64,000 nt of DNA from Arenicola marina (Eukaryota; Annelida; Polychaeta; Arenicolidae): the NCBI GenBank assembly GCA_964019135.1, contig OZ025249.1, forward strand, positions 37,647,759 through 37,711,758, in the 5' to 3' direction. Position numbers and translations under genes: made by a program. The notes beneath the pieces are model-generated. The model was not told where the DNA came from. It worked only from the letters and a program-made list of their open reading frames with translations, and made no database searches. Below are positions 1-11,130 of this stretch, in pieces (position 1 is the stretch's first letter; each line of letters begins with the position of its first letter).

Positions 1-1410
1 AAATTACGTTTATTAGACACACCTGATAGAGGTTGATTGGGTTCATTAAGGACATTTTCACTCTATAGATACAGTATCGACATCGCAGAGCGTTCTATGC
101 ACACAATATCGACATTTCAGAGTATTCTACAGATATAACATCGACGTTTTGCACCATTTTCATTGAAATTTCACACTGTTCTACAGACGTTTCTTTGAAA
201 TTTCACACTGTTCTACAGACGTTTCTTTGAAATTTCACACCGTTCTACATACATCTGGTCGATAGTCAGCACCGTTCCGCCGACATTTTTTAGATATTTC
301 CCACCATTCTACAAACATCCCAGTGCAAATTAACCCCTTCTTACAGACATCACATTGAAAATTTACCCCATTCTATAAAACATCACATTGAAAATTTACA
401 CCTTTCTACAGACATCACATTGAAAATTCACACCTGTCCATTCTATAGACATCACATCGAAAATTCACACCATTCTACAGACATCCCCCATCGATATTTC
501 ACACCTTTCTACAAACATCTTATTGAAAATTCACACCATTCTACAAACATCCCATCGACCGTTCACACCGTTACACAGCTACGCCATCGGTATTTCACAC
601 CGTTCTACAGATACTCTGACCTCATCCACATACCAAAGCGGGTTATGCACGCATGACCACAATCCGTCATATCACTATGGAGACCGACCCATCCTGGACC
701 GATCCAAGGCAGCCGGTGCGTAGAACATTGCTACGTTCTTCACCATCTCACCAAGGCTAATGGGCTGCCCTGCTGTGACGTCATCTTCCATCGGTATAGC
801 GGCCAGGGATACCTTGACCCAGAATTATTCCAAGGCGGTTCACCACAGTGCAGTACTCCAATGTTAGGCAGTTCAGTTGGCGAGGCATCCTCTCTGTCTT
901 TAACTCATGGTCGCCGCTTGAAAGGCGTAGGATTGCAGCGGAAACCGAATCATTTGAATGTACTTCGCAGGACTCAAGGACGTTCACGACCATCGATCTT
1001 AGTCCGCGGCGCCACCTAATGAGAGATTTCGTTTGGCCAATGATGAGGGAGGGAGGGTTGGAGGGTGGGGGCTATGGGGTGGGGGTAAGGGTTGACGCGT
1101 TGCTTGGTCATGGTGTGGCGGGTTGTGAAGTGACGTGTGCTAGCAGCTCCGCATGTGTTGCTTCTTTCTCCTTGGTAAAGTGCGTCGCGTGACGTGACGT
1201 CATCAATCACGTGCTCACTCGGCGTCTGATTTCAACGGTGGCGACATGCGGTCGACATCGGCGAGAATGAAGGTCACAACTTGAAGGTCGCGGCACCCGG
1301 CGCGACAACACTAGAAGCGGGGGGTGGGTGATGGCGGGGGTTGATAGTGGGTCGTGCCGTGCCTTCAGGAACGTCAGGAATGATTTATCACGGGGGAGAA
1401 ATGTCCTCTG
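1..1410. repeat. R block, copy 0 (old segmental repeat)
   Basis: This block opens the window and is already inside a repeat: the motif ATTACGTTTATTAGACACAC near base 3 recurs at about 24630 and 41293. Its left half is a degenerate minisatellite of about 32 bp. Its right half (about 640-1410) has unique-looking sequence shared with the three other R copies, including a G-rich stretch near 1045-1095 and the motif GTGACGTGACGTCATCAATC near 1190. Similarity to R-A is plain but with many substitutions and indels. I see no credible coding region; the short open frames are not kept among the four copies. Confidence 0.8.
90..620. repeat. Degenerate ~32-bp minisatellite
   Basis: The core is roughly TTCTACAGACATCCCATCGA followed by AAATTCACACCA. 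Spacing between successive TTCTAC motifs is about 32-34 bp (for example 441, 473, 507, 539). About 15-17 diverged units are visible. Shorter versions lie at 10020-10430, 24660-25080 and 41320-41750. The short ORFs through it are by-products of the repeat. Confidence 0.8.
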
Positions 1411-2655
1411 CAAACCAGCATGACGGGGTCAGAAGGGGAATCCAGTCACACATGTCTGACGCCAGCAAACCTCCTCCTTAAACCAGCATGACATGGGGTC
1501 AGTATTGGAATACAGACACACACGTCTGACGTCAGCGAACGTCCTTCTTAAACCAGCATGACATGGGGTCAGTAGTGGAATACAGACACACACGTCTGAC
1601 GTCAGCAAACGTCCTTCTTAAACCAGCATGACGCGGGGTCAGTAGAGGCATCCAGACACACACGTCTGACGTCAGCAAACGTCCTCCGTAAACCAGCATG
1701 ACACGGGGTCAGTAGTGGAATACAGACACACACGTCTGACGTCAGCAAACCTCCTCCTTAAACCAGCATGACACGGGGTCAGTAGTGGAATACAGACACA
1801 CACGTCTGACGTCAGCAAAACTCCTCCTTAAACCAGCATGACACGTGGTCAGTAGTGGAATACAGACACACACGTCCGACGTCAGCAAACCTCCTCCTTA
1901 AACCAGCATGACATAGGGTCAGTAGTGGAATACATACACACACGTCTGACGTCAGCAAACGTCCTCCATTAACCAGCATGACATGCGGTCAGTAGTGGAA
2001 TACAGACACACACGTCTGACGTCAGCAAACCTCCTCCTTAAACCAGCATGACACGGGGTCAGTAGTGGAATACAGACACACACGTCTGACGTCAGCAAGC
2101 GTCCTCCTTAAACCAGCATGATATGGGGTCAGTAGTGGAATACAGACACACACGTCTGACGTCAGCAAACCTCCTCCTTAAACCAGCATGACGCGGGGTC
2201 AGTAGTGGAATACAGACACACTCGTCTGACGTCAGCAAACCTCCTCCTTACACCAGCATGACGCGGGGTCAGTAGTGGAATACAGACACACACGTCTGAC
2301 GTCAGCAAACCTCCTCCTTAAACCAGCTTGACATGGGGTCAGTAGTGGAATACAGACACACACGTCTGACGTCAGCAAACGTCCTCCTTAAACCAGCATG
2401 ACACGGGGTCAGTAGTGGAATACAGATACACACGTCTGACGTCAGCGAAAATCCTTCATAAATCAGCATGACACCGAGTCAGTAGACCAATCCAGACACA
2501 CGCGTCTGACGTCAGCAAACCTCATCCATAAACCAAAATGACACGAGGTCAGTAGGGGCATCCAGACACACGACTGACGTGAGCAGACCTCACCCGTAAA
2601 CTAGCATGACACGGAATCAGTAGACGAATCCAGACACACGACTGACGTCAGCATG
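1411..2655. repeat. 70-bp minisatellite, ~17-18 units, each with a CRE palindrome
   Basis: The unit begins AACCAGCATGACACGGGGTC and recurs every 70 bp (1481, 1551, 1621, 1691 and on to about 2531), with the last units more diverged. Each unit carries CTGACGTCAG in its second half. I count about 15 units with a perfect TGACGTCA octamer, the consensus cAMP-response element bound by CREB/ATF bZIP proteins; units near 1457, 1877 and 2577 have lost it. Other R copies keep only about two units (11040-11130, 25850-25985, 42515-42650), so the array expanded here or contracted elsewhere. Regulatory function is not shown. Confidence 0.93.
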
Positions 2656-3070
2656 AGATTCAACCATGTTAAGAGCCATCGGCACCCCCTACCAGTTGTA
2701 CACTCAAAACGTCGCCCATTCGTTCAGCGTATCGATGCTACATATATCTCACATCAAACGATTATTTCTAAGTGTTTATACAGTGAGTGACATCAGGTTA
2801 ATAATTCACAGGGTGGGGTTTAAGATTGAACCATTTTATGAGCTCATGTTGGCCAAATTGGCTTATTTGACCCAACATAACATGACGTAACTTGACACTA
2901 GCTTTACCCGGAAACGCACCACGATCGCTGCCATAGAATCCGTGTTTAAATCTTGACCTATGACATCTAGCATTGTTCGACATTGTGGCACCATTGACGG
3001 CCGGTACCGGCTCACGGTGATGAGGGCTTGGCTGACAGACATGTATGTGTGTCAGACTCGACCTCATTCA
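2656..3070. other. Unassigned spacer
   Basis: Single-copy within the window as far as I can see. It has short ORFs on both strands with no recognisable domain, and no tRNA-like or terminal-repeat structure was noticed. Confidence 0.5.
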
Positions 3071-4114
3071 TAATGCGAACACAAAATTAATCCGCGGACC
3101 GTAACGCCAGAATAATTGAGTCCCGAGACGCTGGGCGTCATATTGTTCAGGTGTCACGGGATCCTGAAAGCCCGCCAGTCAGCTGCCGAGGCGCCGGTCT
3201 GGTCGAGTGGGAGTCACTGAGCCACGTGAGCGTCATTGACTAGATTAATACCACGCTCTGCGGTAATTGGTTCACTGAGTATCATATTTTTCACCGATGG
3301 CTTAATATATTAAAAACAGAATCTAATGCTTTGGCTGCATATCTCGTTTTCATTGCAATATGCACCATTTGCCGAGATCGTTATAATTGTCGGTTAGAAA
3401 AAGACATTTAAATTCCCATCGCGGGCAAGGCCAATGCAGAACAGAGAATTTATCAGGGCGGAAACCCCCTCCTTGCTTCCAAATTAAAGGGGTTCTTTCT
3501 CCTAGACTAACATGGATATTCGCCTTGTGGGGTGAGAAGCCTCCACAGGAATGGAAAACCGATAGCTGCAATAGTTTATAAAGCGATTGGTTGCGTCTTC
3601 AATGCAGCTGCATCCCGCTCTTATACATACACAAGTCGGTTGTCTACCGGAATAAATCAGCTCCAATCCTATCATCTTAGCAGCCATTACTCGAGGCAAT
3701 ACCCTAAGCATTGTTTCAACAAACGGCTGGACTTCTGTCGCGGAAACAGAAAACAGGCTTCAACCATTCTTACGAACAAAAAGATATGCAGACTCCACAG
3801 GGTACTACTACTGTTGTTATCATAACTAAGTTCGTTATGGGTTTCAGTTTAATGGAACAGGCGGGCGATATGTCAGTTTTTTGTATCTACACCAGACAGA
3901 GACATATCGGTTACGAGAGTCCACCTGACAGGGAGGGACCAAGGTGTCGCTACAGGAGCGAGATAATTTGTCATGATACGCCTAATTTTCTTTTTTGTAT
4001 CTACACCAGACAGAGACATATCGGTTACGAAGATCCACCTGACAGGGAGGGACCAAGGTGTCGCTACAGGAGCGGGATAATTTGTCATGATACGCCTAAT
4101 TTTCACGTCATCCA
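3071..4114. repeat. 1045-bp tandem duplication, unit 1
   Basis: The segment starting GAACACAAAATTAATCCGCG (about 3077) is repeated 1044-1045 bp downstream (about 4121), and similarity holds to the end of the unit. By eye the copies differ by only a few percent, so this is a fairly recent tandem duplication. Short ORFs in it match between units only because the DNA matches. No transposon ends were found. Confidence 0.9.
3873..4104. repeat. Nested 114-bp tandem repeat (2 units); counterpart at 4915-5145
   Basis: The sequence from TTTGTATCTACACCAGACAG to CATGATACGCCTAATTTTC occurs twice with a 114-bp offset (CTAC at 3887 and 4001; in the second 1045-bp unit at 4929 and 5043). Because 114 is a multiple of three, a plus-strand frame reads through both units as a 38-residue peptide repeat (CIYTRQRHIGYE and onward), giving open frames of 145 and 120 codons. 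I see no other sign that it is translated. Confidence 0.85.
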
Positions 4115-5150
4115 TAACGCGAACACAAAATTAATCCGCGGACCGTAACGCCAGAATAATTGAGTCCCGAGACGCTGGGGGTCATATCGTTCAGGTGTCA
4201 CGGGATCCTGAAAGCCCGCCAGTCAGCTGCCGAGGCGCCGGTCTGGTCGAGTGGGAGTCACTGAGCCACGTGAGCGTCATTGCCTAGATTAATACCACGC
4301 CCTGCGGTAATTGGTTCACTGAGTATCATATGTTTCACCGATGGCTTAATATATTAAAAACAAAATCTAATGCTTTGGCCGCATATCTCGTTTTCATTGC
4401 AATATGTACCATTTGCCGAGATCGTTATAATTGTCGGTTAGAAAAAGACATTTAAATTCCCATTGCGGGCAAGGCCAATGCAGAACAGAGTAATGTATCA
4501 GGGCGAAAACCCCCTCCTTGCTTCCAAATTAAAGGGGTTCTTTCTCCTAGACTAACATGGATATTCGCCTTGTGGGGTGTGAAGCCTCCACAGGAATGGA
4601 AAACCGATAGCTGCAATAATTTATAATGCGATTGGTTGCGTCTTCAATGCAGCTGCATCCCGCTCTTATACATACACAAGTCGGTTGTCTACCGGAATAA
4701 ATCAGCTCCAATCCTATCATCTTAGCAGCCATTACTCGAGGCAATACCCCCAGCATTGTTTCAACAAACGGCTGGACCTCTGTCGCGGAAACAGAAAACA
4801 GGCTTCAACCATTCTTACGAACAAAAAGATATGCAGACTCCACAGGGTACTACTGTTGTTATCATAACCAAGTTCGTTATGAGTTTCAGTTTAATGGAAC
4901 AGGCGGGCGATATGTCAATTTTTTGTATCTACACCAGACAGAGACATATCGGTTACGAAGATCCACCTGACAGGGAGGGACCAAGGAGTCGCTACAGGAG
5001 CGGGATAATTTGTCATGATACGCCTAATTTTCTTTTTTGTATCTACACCAGAGACATATCGGTTACGAAGGTCCACCTGACAGGGAAGGACCAAGGTGTC
5101 GCTACAGGAGCGGGATAATTTGTCATGATACGCCTAAGTTTCTCGTCATA
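4115..5150. repeat. 1045-bp tandem duplication, unit 2
   Basis: Second unit of the pair, ending just before a run of C at about 5167. It has scattered substitutions and small indels against unit 1. For example, its second 114-bp repeat has lost a few bases after CTACACCAGA. A diverged piece of the same repeat, containing CGCTACAGGAGCGAGATAAT, lies alone at about 54535-54605, linking this area with the P2 side of the window. Confidence 0.9.
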
Positions 5151-5989
5151 CCTCCCCGTCATACCCCCCCCCCCCCCCGTTTCCTCTGCGTCTCGTCTGT
5201 CACAGGTTTCGTTGCCGTTGCCGTCTAACAGCTGCTCTATAGAACAAACTAAGAAACACTCACCACCAAATCCAGTGTTTTTTAACTCTGTAGATGTTAT
5301 GTTCCTATCGATATGAAAATATCGAGAGAGTTGGTTTGACGGTTTCGGCTCCATGGAACTGTCAGTTCAATCAACACATACACCATAGATAATCATAAAT
5401 GTAATGAATAGATACTTCTGGACAAAAGTATAACACTAACGTATGTACGGACAGGCTAATCGCAGGTAGCAAATGAAACAGACGGCATATTCATGCTGGC
5501 ACAACTCCATAAGCACAAGCTCAAACCGTTATCAAGTAAAACTATGCGTTTTGGTGGGCAAACCGTTGAAACCGTTTTCAAAAACGGTTTCGGTTTCCTT
5601 TCGGTTTCACGTAAATCGGACACGCCCTTAATAACGCTCAGATGCAATGCTCTCAGAAAACCGCCGAACCTCACTTTTGCTACTTTGACGAACGCGTTTA
5701 CAGTAATATCTTTGAACAAAAATTGTCAACTCCCATTACAACAAATTAGTATTTGTTTATCTTCCCTAACTCTGCTAAACAAAATGGTGGCACCAACACT
5801 TTAACCCTGATTAAGACGAAAATCTACGTTAAGACAAAAATCTTGTCATGTGTGTTCAGTTTGTTATGTGTGTCTGTTGGTCTGTCTCTCGTATGCCACC
5901 CCCCCCCCCCCTCCCCACCCACCCCACGCCCCCCTCTGTATCTACATGCGATAACTGGCGTGGCTGTGGATGCCGTAATTCCAAAAAGT
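5151..5989. other. Unassigned spacer with C-runs and a short hairpin
   Basis: It holds poly(C) runs near 5167-5179 and 5899-5910 and a near-perfect 11-bp hairpin, GAAACCGTTTT at 5568-5578 and AAAACGGTTTC at 5581-5591 with a 2-base loop, within a stretch rich in AAACCG/CGGTTT words. A 103-codon plus frame and an 87-codon minus frame cross this hairpin. Neither resembles a known protein. Confidence 0.45.
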
Positions 5990-8549
5990 GACAGGATCTA
6001 ACGTTAAAGTGTTAATGCCACGTTATTTTTCAGTCAGAAGTTAAACCTTGTCGATTGAAGATCAACCAACTAAACATGTGCTTCATTAAACATTTACGGC
6101 TTTTATTTCATGGACTCATCAGAAACGCATTAATGTTCGTGCCACGTATTTGCTTATCTCAGAGCTAACTTTGTTTGGGGAAGATGGTTGCTCACGCAGT
6201 AGGCGTTATTTCCAGTTTGAATATAATTAGAGTATCGCCTCCTGATTGGTCAATCGCGGACACAGCTGCAAGAAGGGATGCCGCCTGGTTAATCGACGAA
6301 ATCGTGGCTGGCGGTCACTTCTACAAAAATTGTGAGCAACAGGCAGGACGGACAATTCTGTAATTTGGAGGATAGGTACTTGCGTATTATATCAATCGGT
6401 AAAGCCGCCTTAGAGGCCAGGCTGGCCCTGCCCGATTTTTGCCCGTCCTACAGAACTGGGGCTAGTGGGGGGTGGAGGTGAGTAGAGTGAACAGAGATGG
6501 TGGGAGTGGAGAGAAGTCGGAAGGGAGTGTGGTTGATGGGAGGGGACTTGAGGGAAGGGGTTGTTGCGGTGCTCAAGGTAGTCAATGTTGTCACGGTCGG
6601 ACGGTTGACAGAGACGTAGAGCCGGATGATTCAGCTACCCTGCAGCCACCGATCATGCATTATTCACCAGGCGTTTGATACGTTTTTTACCCGCTTGGCC
6701 ATCAAAGGGATAATATAAATCACGCTCTTTGTTCTTCCATAAACCTGCTTTTGCTCGAAGATCAAGCGCGTAAAACGCATCCATGTTTCCTTTGAAGGCA
6801 ATCGCGATGTGCCTACCTCCGCCACGACTATTCGGCGGCATTCATCAACAAAATGCGGGATAAGTGAGCCCCTTGTGGGCTTCCTGGTGTGGTCGACTAC
6901 GACAATGAATTATATTTTTAGCGTGCAAATAGATGGTCGTTATATCAAACCATAACGAGGGGCTCATTGATGACATCAGAGCCGGAAACATCATTAGCAT
7001 ATGCGACCTGTAGCTGCTATACAGACGACAGAGTTGCATATACTATTTGTTTTATTTATTTATTTATTTATTGATTGATTATTTGGGGAGGGGGTTGCGG
7101 GGGGGGGGTCCATATTCAAACGCCTTAATTACTGTCAATCGTAATCATCACATTACTATCACAATCGTAATCATGCCATTTCGAAGTAATAGTAATCGAT
7201 TCCATTCCAATGTCATCGCCTCATGCCTGCTCTCTCGTGACACCGTCTAATCCTTCACAACTGCCCGGTGGGGTACACGGCACCACCTGCCAGCTATAAG
7301 ACTCAATGAGGTTCATTTGGTAGCCCCGATATGCCCCAAGGTGAACCCAATACGCACAGTTCGCATCGCTAACCTCACGACTCTTGTTGCGCCCGGGTCG
7401 GGTGCGCTCGAAAACATTCGGCGTGCCGATTGTATCCGATTCAAACAGAACGAGGCATGCTGGAGAAGATGACAGATGATTGTAAAGTGATTGTCTAGGC
7501 TGGTTCCATTGCCACTGAATAAATCAGGCATGACCCGGTGTGGAGACTCGTGTGCCATATATTTACGGCGTAGCACTATCGGCACAACTGGAGGAGCATT
7601 GTCACAAAATGAATATACCGGGCGTTACACCCGCCCTGGCCCAACAAAGTGCACAAACTGGCCCAATGTCCTGTGGCGGCACGATGCGGGGCGCGAACAA
7701 TTCACTTTATAAAACCCAATATTGCAAGATGAGCCTGATACACTGATACGGATATATCTCTCTCTTTCATAGATAATGCGGAAATGACCAATTCATCCAA
7801 ACAACTGGGATTTTAAAAGACCAATAGCAATATCAACGGACGATGTGGCAGTCAGCGCTTTCTCGAGAATGAACAAGGTTACACAAGAAAACTCATAGTA
7901 TATGCCTGGCCAATAATGTAAGGGCCAATCAGACAATTTGGACGACAAGTAGCCCTAAAGGCGTGTGTGTGTTGGTGATCGTGTGAAAATAGGTACGATT
8001 TTATTTGGAGACTTTGGCAATACGTACCTGAGAGGCTTTACTGAGATTGTCATCTCCGCCCTGATATTGCTTTCTCCTCGACAGACGATGGTTGTAAACA
8101 GTGTTCCGTTATCCGACCGTCGTCTGATTGGCTGCTGCAGGGCAGGTCGATGACCGCTGAGTCGAGACATGGCGTCAGAACATTGCGAACATACCGGCAT
8201 GACATCTCCAGACTCCCTGAGTGGGGTGTGGGGTGGCGAAAAGGGTATTTTCGTTCCTCGGGAATGGGGTTTTCATTTTACGGTGAACTGGGAATGAGGC
8301 AAATAATTCTTCGTGAGCTAGGAATGGGGTATTATCCGTAGGTCGTGATCAAGGATTTTCATTAATCGTGAACTGCGAATTTTGATAAGAAATAACAGTG
8401 AATCGGAAAATCGCTAATTTATATCATGTATCCGCCCTTCCTATGTATACTGGGAGTTATCATTTTTCATGTATCGTGACCTGGGAATAAAGAAATAGCT
8501 AGTTACAATACAATCACCTAAAACCTGGCGGTTTGTACCCCTCCGCCCC
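5990..8549. repeat. P block, copy 1 (paralog of 54655-59400)
   Basis: The match begins near TTAAAGTGTTAATGCCACG (6004; counterpart about 54672) and runs through TGATTGGTCAATCGCGGACA (6243; about 56485), ATATTTACGGCGTAGC (7558) and TCATCTCCGCCCTGATAT (8050; about 58648). Order is the same in both copies. P2 carries about 1.6 kb of extra DNA at 54795-56380, about 190 bp extra at 57158-57350 and a 308-bp tandem duplication. Divergence is high, perhaps 10-20 percent by eye. No coding region is conserved between the copies. Confidence 0.8.
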
Positions 8550-10013
8550 ACCCGCCCATCATCCACACGATTCCTGGCTGACACAAGGAGAGATGGAGAC
8601 GTTATTAATGTTATGCGGATTCCAAGCTACACCCGCTGTCTAGAGAATTATTATGTGTCACTAACATTGTCACCGTTTGTCTACTACTTCATTGCCAGCT
8701 CTGACCTAGACACCGTGGGCGATATCGTTTTTACGTCGTGTGGTATGGGGGTCAAAGTCAAACTCAATGTCAGTTTAATTTATGTTGCTTAACGAATAAT
8801 GTAGCAATAACAACGCGAATAGTGGACAAGCAAAGGAAGAAAGAGAGAACGTTCACAAAGGGTAACCTGGATTAAGCCCAAAGGTTCCTCACATCCGGGC
8901 TACCTGCATGACATGGACACTGGTTATTGATTATAATAAGGCAGTTATTGTTATCTCCATGTGGTCGACATGGAAAAGACACCGCTGCCGCTACCCCCAT
9001 TGCAATAAGCATCGTCACCCCGAAGCGATTGGCACACTACGTAGGTCAACCATTAATTTGGATGAAGGCTTCAGGCGTTTAGGTCTCTCATTCATTCCTT
9101 GTACCAGTTCGTCGGTTGGGGTCATATGATCTGTTTGCTTCCAAATTGAGAATTGTCGTCTCACATAAATTTCTCATGGGCTCGTCACCAAGAATCAGTC
9201 AACCGATGCCAGGTTTGTATGCAAACAATTATTAGCAATGATTGTTGGTTCTTTGATAACCCCTCAATATGGTCTCGCTCTGGCTATACTGGCCACTGCT
9301 TGATCGAATATTTTTTGTGTGTGTGGCTTTATGCCTACGTCTGAGATGCCCATTGACCGACGACTGTCGCGATTCGGTGACTAATATTGGACCCATTATC
9401 AGAATGATGAATTGTAGGACATCGATCCACGTGACTGAGCAAACGCGATAACGATACCCATCGGCATCGTTTCCCGCCGAAACCGGCGGCCAGTCGTCTG
9501 CTCCGCGGACGGGCGTCGCGGGCCTTATGGGCAGGATTGTGTTTTACAGCGCACGGGCAGACAGACGCCTCCTGCGGGACCATCTCCTATACCTATGTTG
9601 TTACGAAGGCCGTCTGGTCCTCTGTGTGAAGGCTCGTTTATCTTCGTTTGTCAGTGGTGTCCGACTTCTTTCCGCCAGTCGACACAGTGGTGGCCTTTCT
9701 GACAGCAGTGGGGAAGTCGTAATCAACCCTACTGCAGACCACAGGTACGTGGCGTCACAGTAAAACTACCTATACTTTAACTCAGTTCCTGTCCGATCAC
9801 TTACTTTTACGTGTTGGCTCTTACAACAAGGAGGTATCGCACATGGCTTTTTTAGCGAGCTGCACTAACGTTACAGCTCCATAAAAGGCCCTATTTTACC
9901 AATGGTCTTTTCTTGTTTTTATCCTGTCGGCAACATGCTCTCATTTATGTTGCGTTGGTGGCTAAAGCCGCAGTAAAACCTGGCTTTATAAAGTGGATAG
10001 ACCTGTTGATATT
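8550..10013. repeat. Q block, copy 1
   Basis: From AAGGAGAGATGGAGACGTTA (8586) to the poly-pyrimidine stretch near 9920 this matches 62110-63480. From about 9065 it also matches 21893-22800 and 38554-39460. Shared landmarks are GTTTTACAGCGCACGGGCAG (9541) and ACAAGGAGGTATCGCACATG (9826). At 10013 it passes straight into R1. The A and B copies instead have about 1.85 kb between these points, so this copy lost that DNA or the others gained it. The ORF at 9527-9763 has counterparts elsewhere but shows no domain. Confidence 0.78.
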
Positions 10014-11130
10014 GATGACATCTCAGAGCGTTCTACGCACACAACATCGACATTTCAGAGCGTTCTACGCACACAACATCGACATTTTTGGGTATTCTAC
10101 AAACATAACATCGACTTCACGCCCCATTTTCATTGAAGTTTCACACTATTCGAAAGACGTGCCTTTGAAATTTTACACCGTTCTACATGCATAACATTAA
10201 AAATTCACACCATTCTGTAAACATCTCATCGAAAATTCACACCATTCTATAGACATCACATCGAAAATTCACACCATTCTACAGACATCCCCCATCGATA
10301 TTTCACACCTTTCTACAGACATCCCATTGAGAATTCACACCATTCTACAAACATCCCATTGGCAGTTCACAGCGTTCCACAGCCACGCCATCGGTATTGC
10401 ACAGCTTTCTATAGACACTCCGACCCCATCCACATACCAAAGCGGGTTATGCACGCATGACCGCAATCGTTCATATCACCATGGAGGCTCAACCAATCCT
10501 GGAGGGATCCATCCGGTTCGTAGAACATTGCAACCCTCTTCCCGATCTCACCAAGGCCTATGTCTCGCCAACAGAACTGCCTGTCTTTACCTCATGGTCA
10601 CCGCTTAAAGGGCGTAACATTGCAGCGGAAATTGAATCAGTTGAATGTACTTCGCAATACTCAAGGTCGTTCACGACCATCGATCTTAGCCCGCTGCGTC
10701 ACCTAGTGAGAGATTCCGTTAGGCCAATGAGGTGGGAGGGAAGGAGGGAGGGTGGGGGCTAAGGGTGGGGGTAAGGGTGGTAAGGGTGGTATGGTAGCAT
10801 AGTAGAGCCTGACGTGTTGCTTGGTCATGGTGTGGCGGGTTGTGAAGTGACGTGTGCTAGCAGATCCCCATGTGTTGCTTCTTTCTCGTTGGTAAAGTGC
10901 TTTGCGTGACGTGACGTCATCAATCACGTGCTCACTCAGCGTCTGATTTCATAGGTGGCGACATGCGGTCGACATTGGGGGGGGGGGGGGTCGAGCCCGT
11001 ACCTTCAAGATCGTCAGGAATGATTTACCTCGGTGGAGAAATGTCGTCACGTCTGACGTCAGCAAATCTCCTCTGTAAACCAGCATGACACCGGGTCAGA
11101 AGGGGAATACAGACACACATGTCTGACGTC
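10014..11130. repeat. R block, copy 1
   Basis: It contains the ~32-bp minisatellite (10020-10430), the shared middle section, a G-rich stretch (10735-10790), a G homopolymer near 10978-10990, the motif GTGACGTGACGTCATCAATC near 10910, and about two units of the 70-bp CRE repeat at the right end. It is diverged from R0, R-A and R-B. No gene was seen. Confidence 0.8.

Noticed and set aside
1411-2655. CRISPR array
   Set aside because: The 70-bp units are contiguous tandem copies with variation throughout; there are no constant repeats separated by unique spacers, and the window is eukaryotic.
9527-9763. ORF in Q1 with related frames at 22356, 39017 and 63005
   Set aside because: Frames shift and differ in reading phase or ends among the Q copies, no domain is visible, and overlapping frames of equal length exist in the same DNA.
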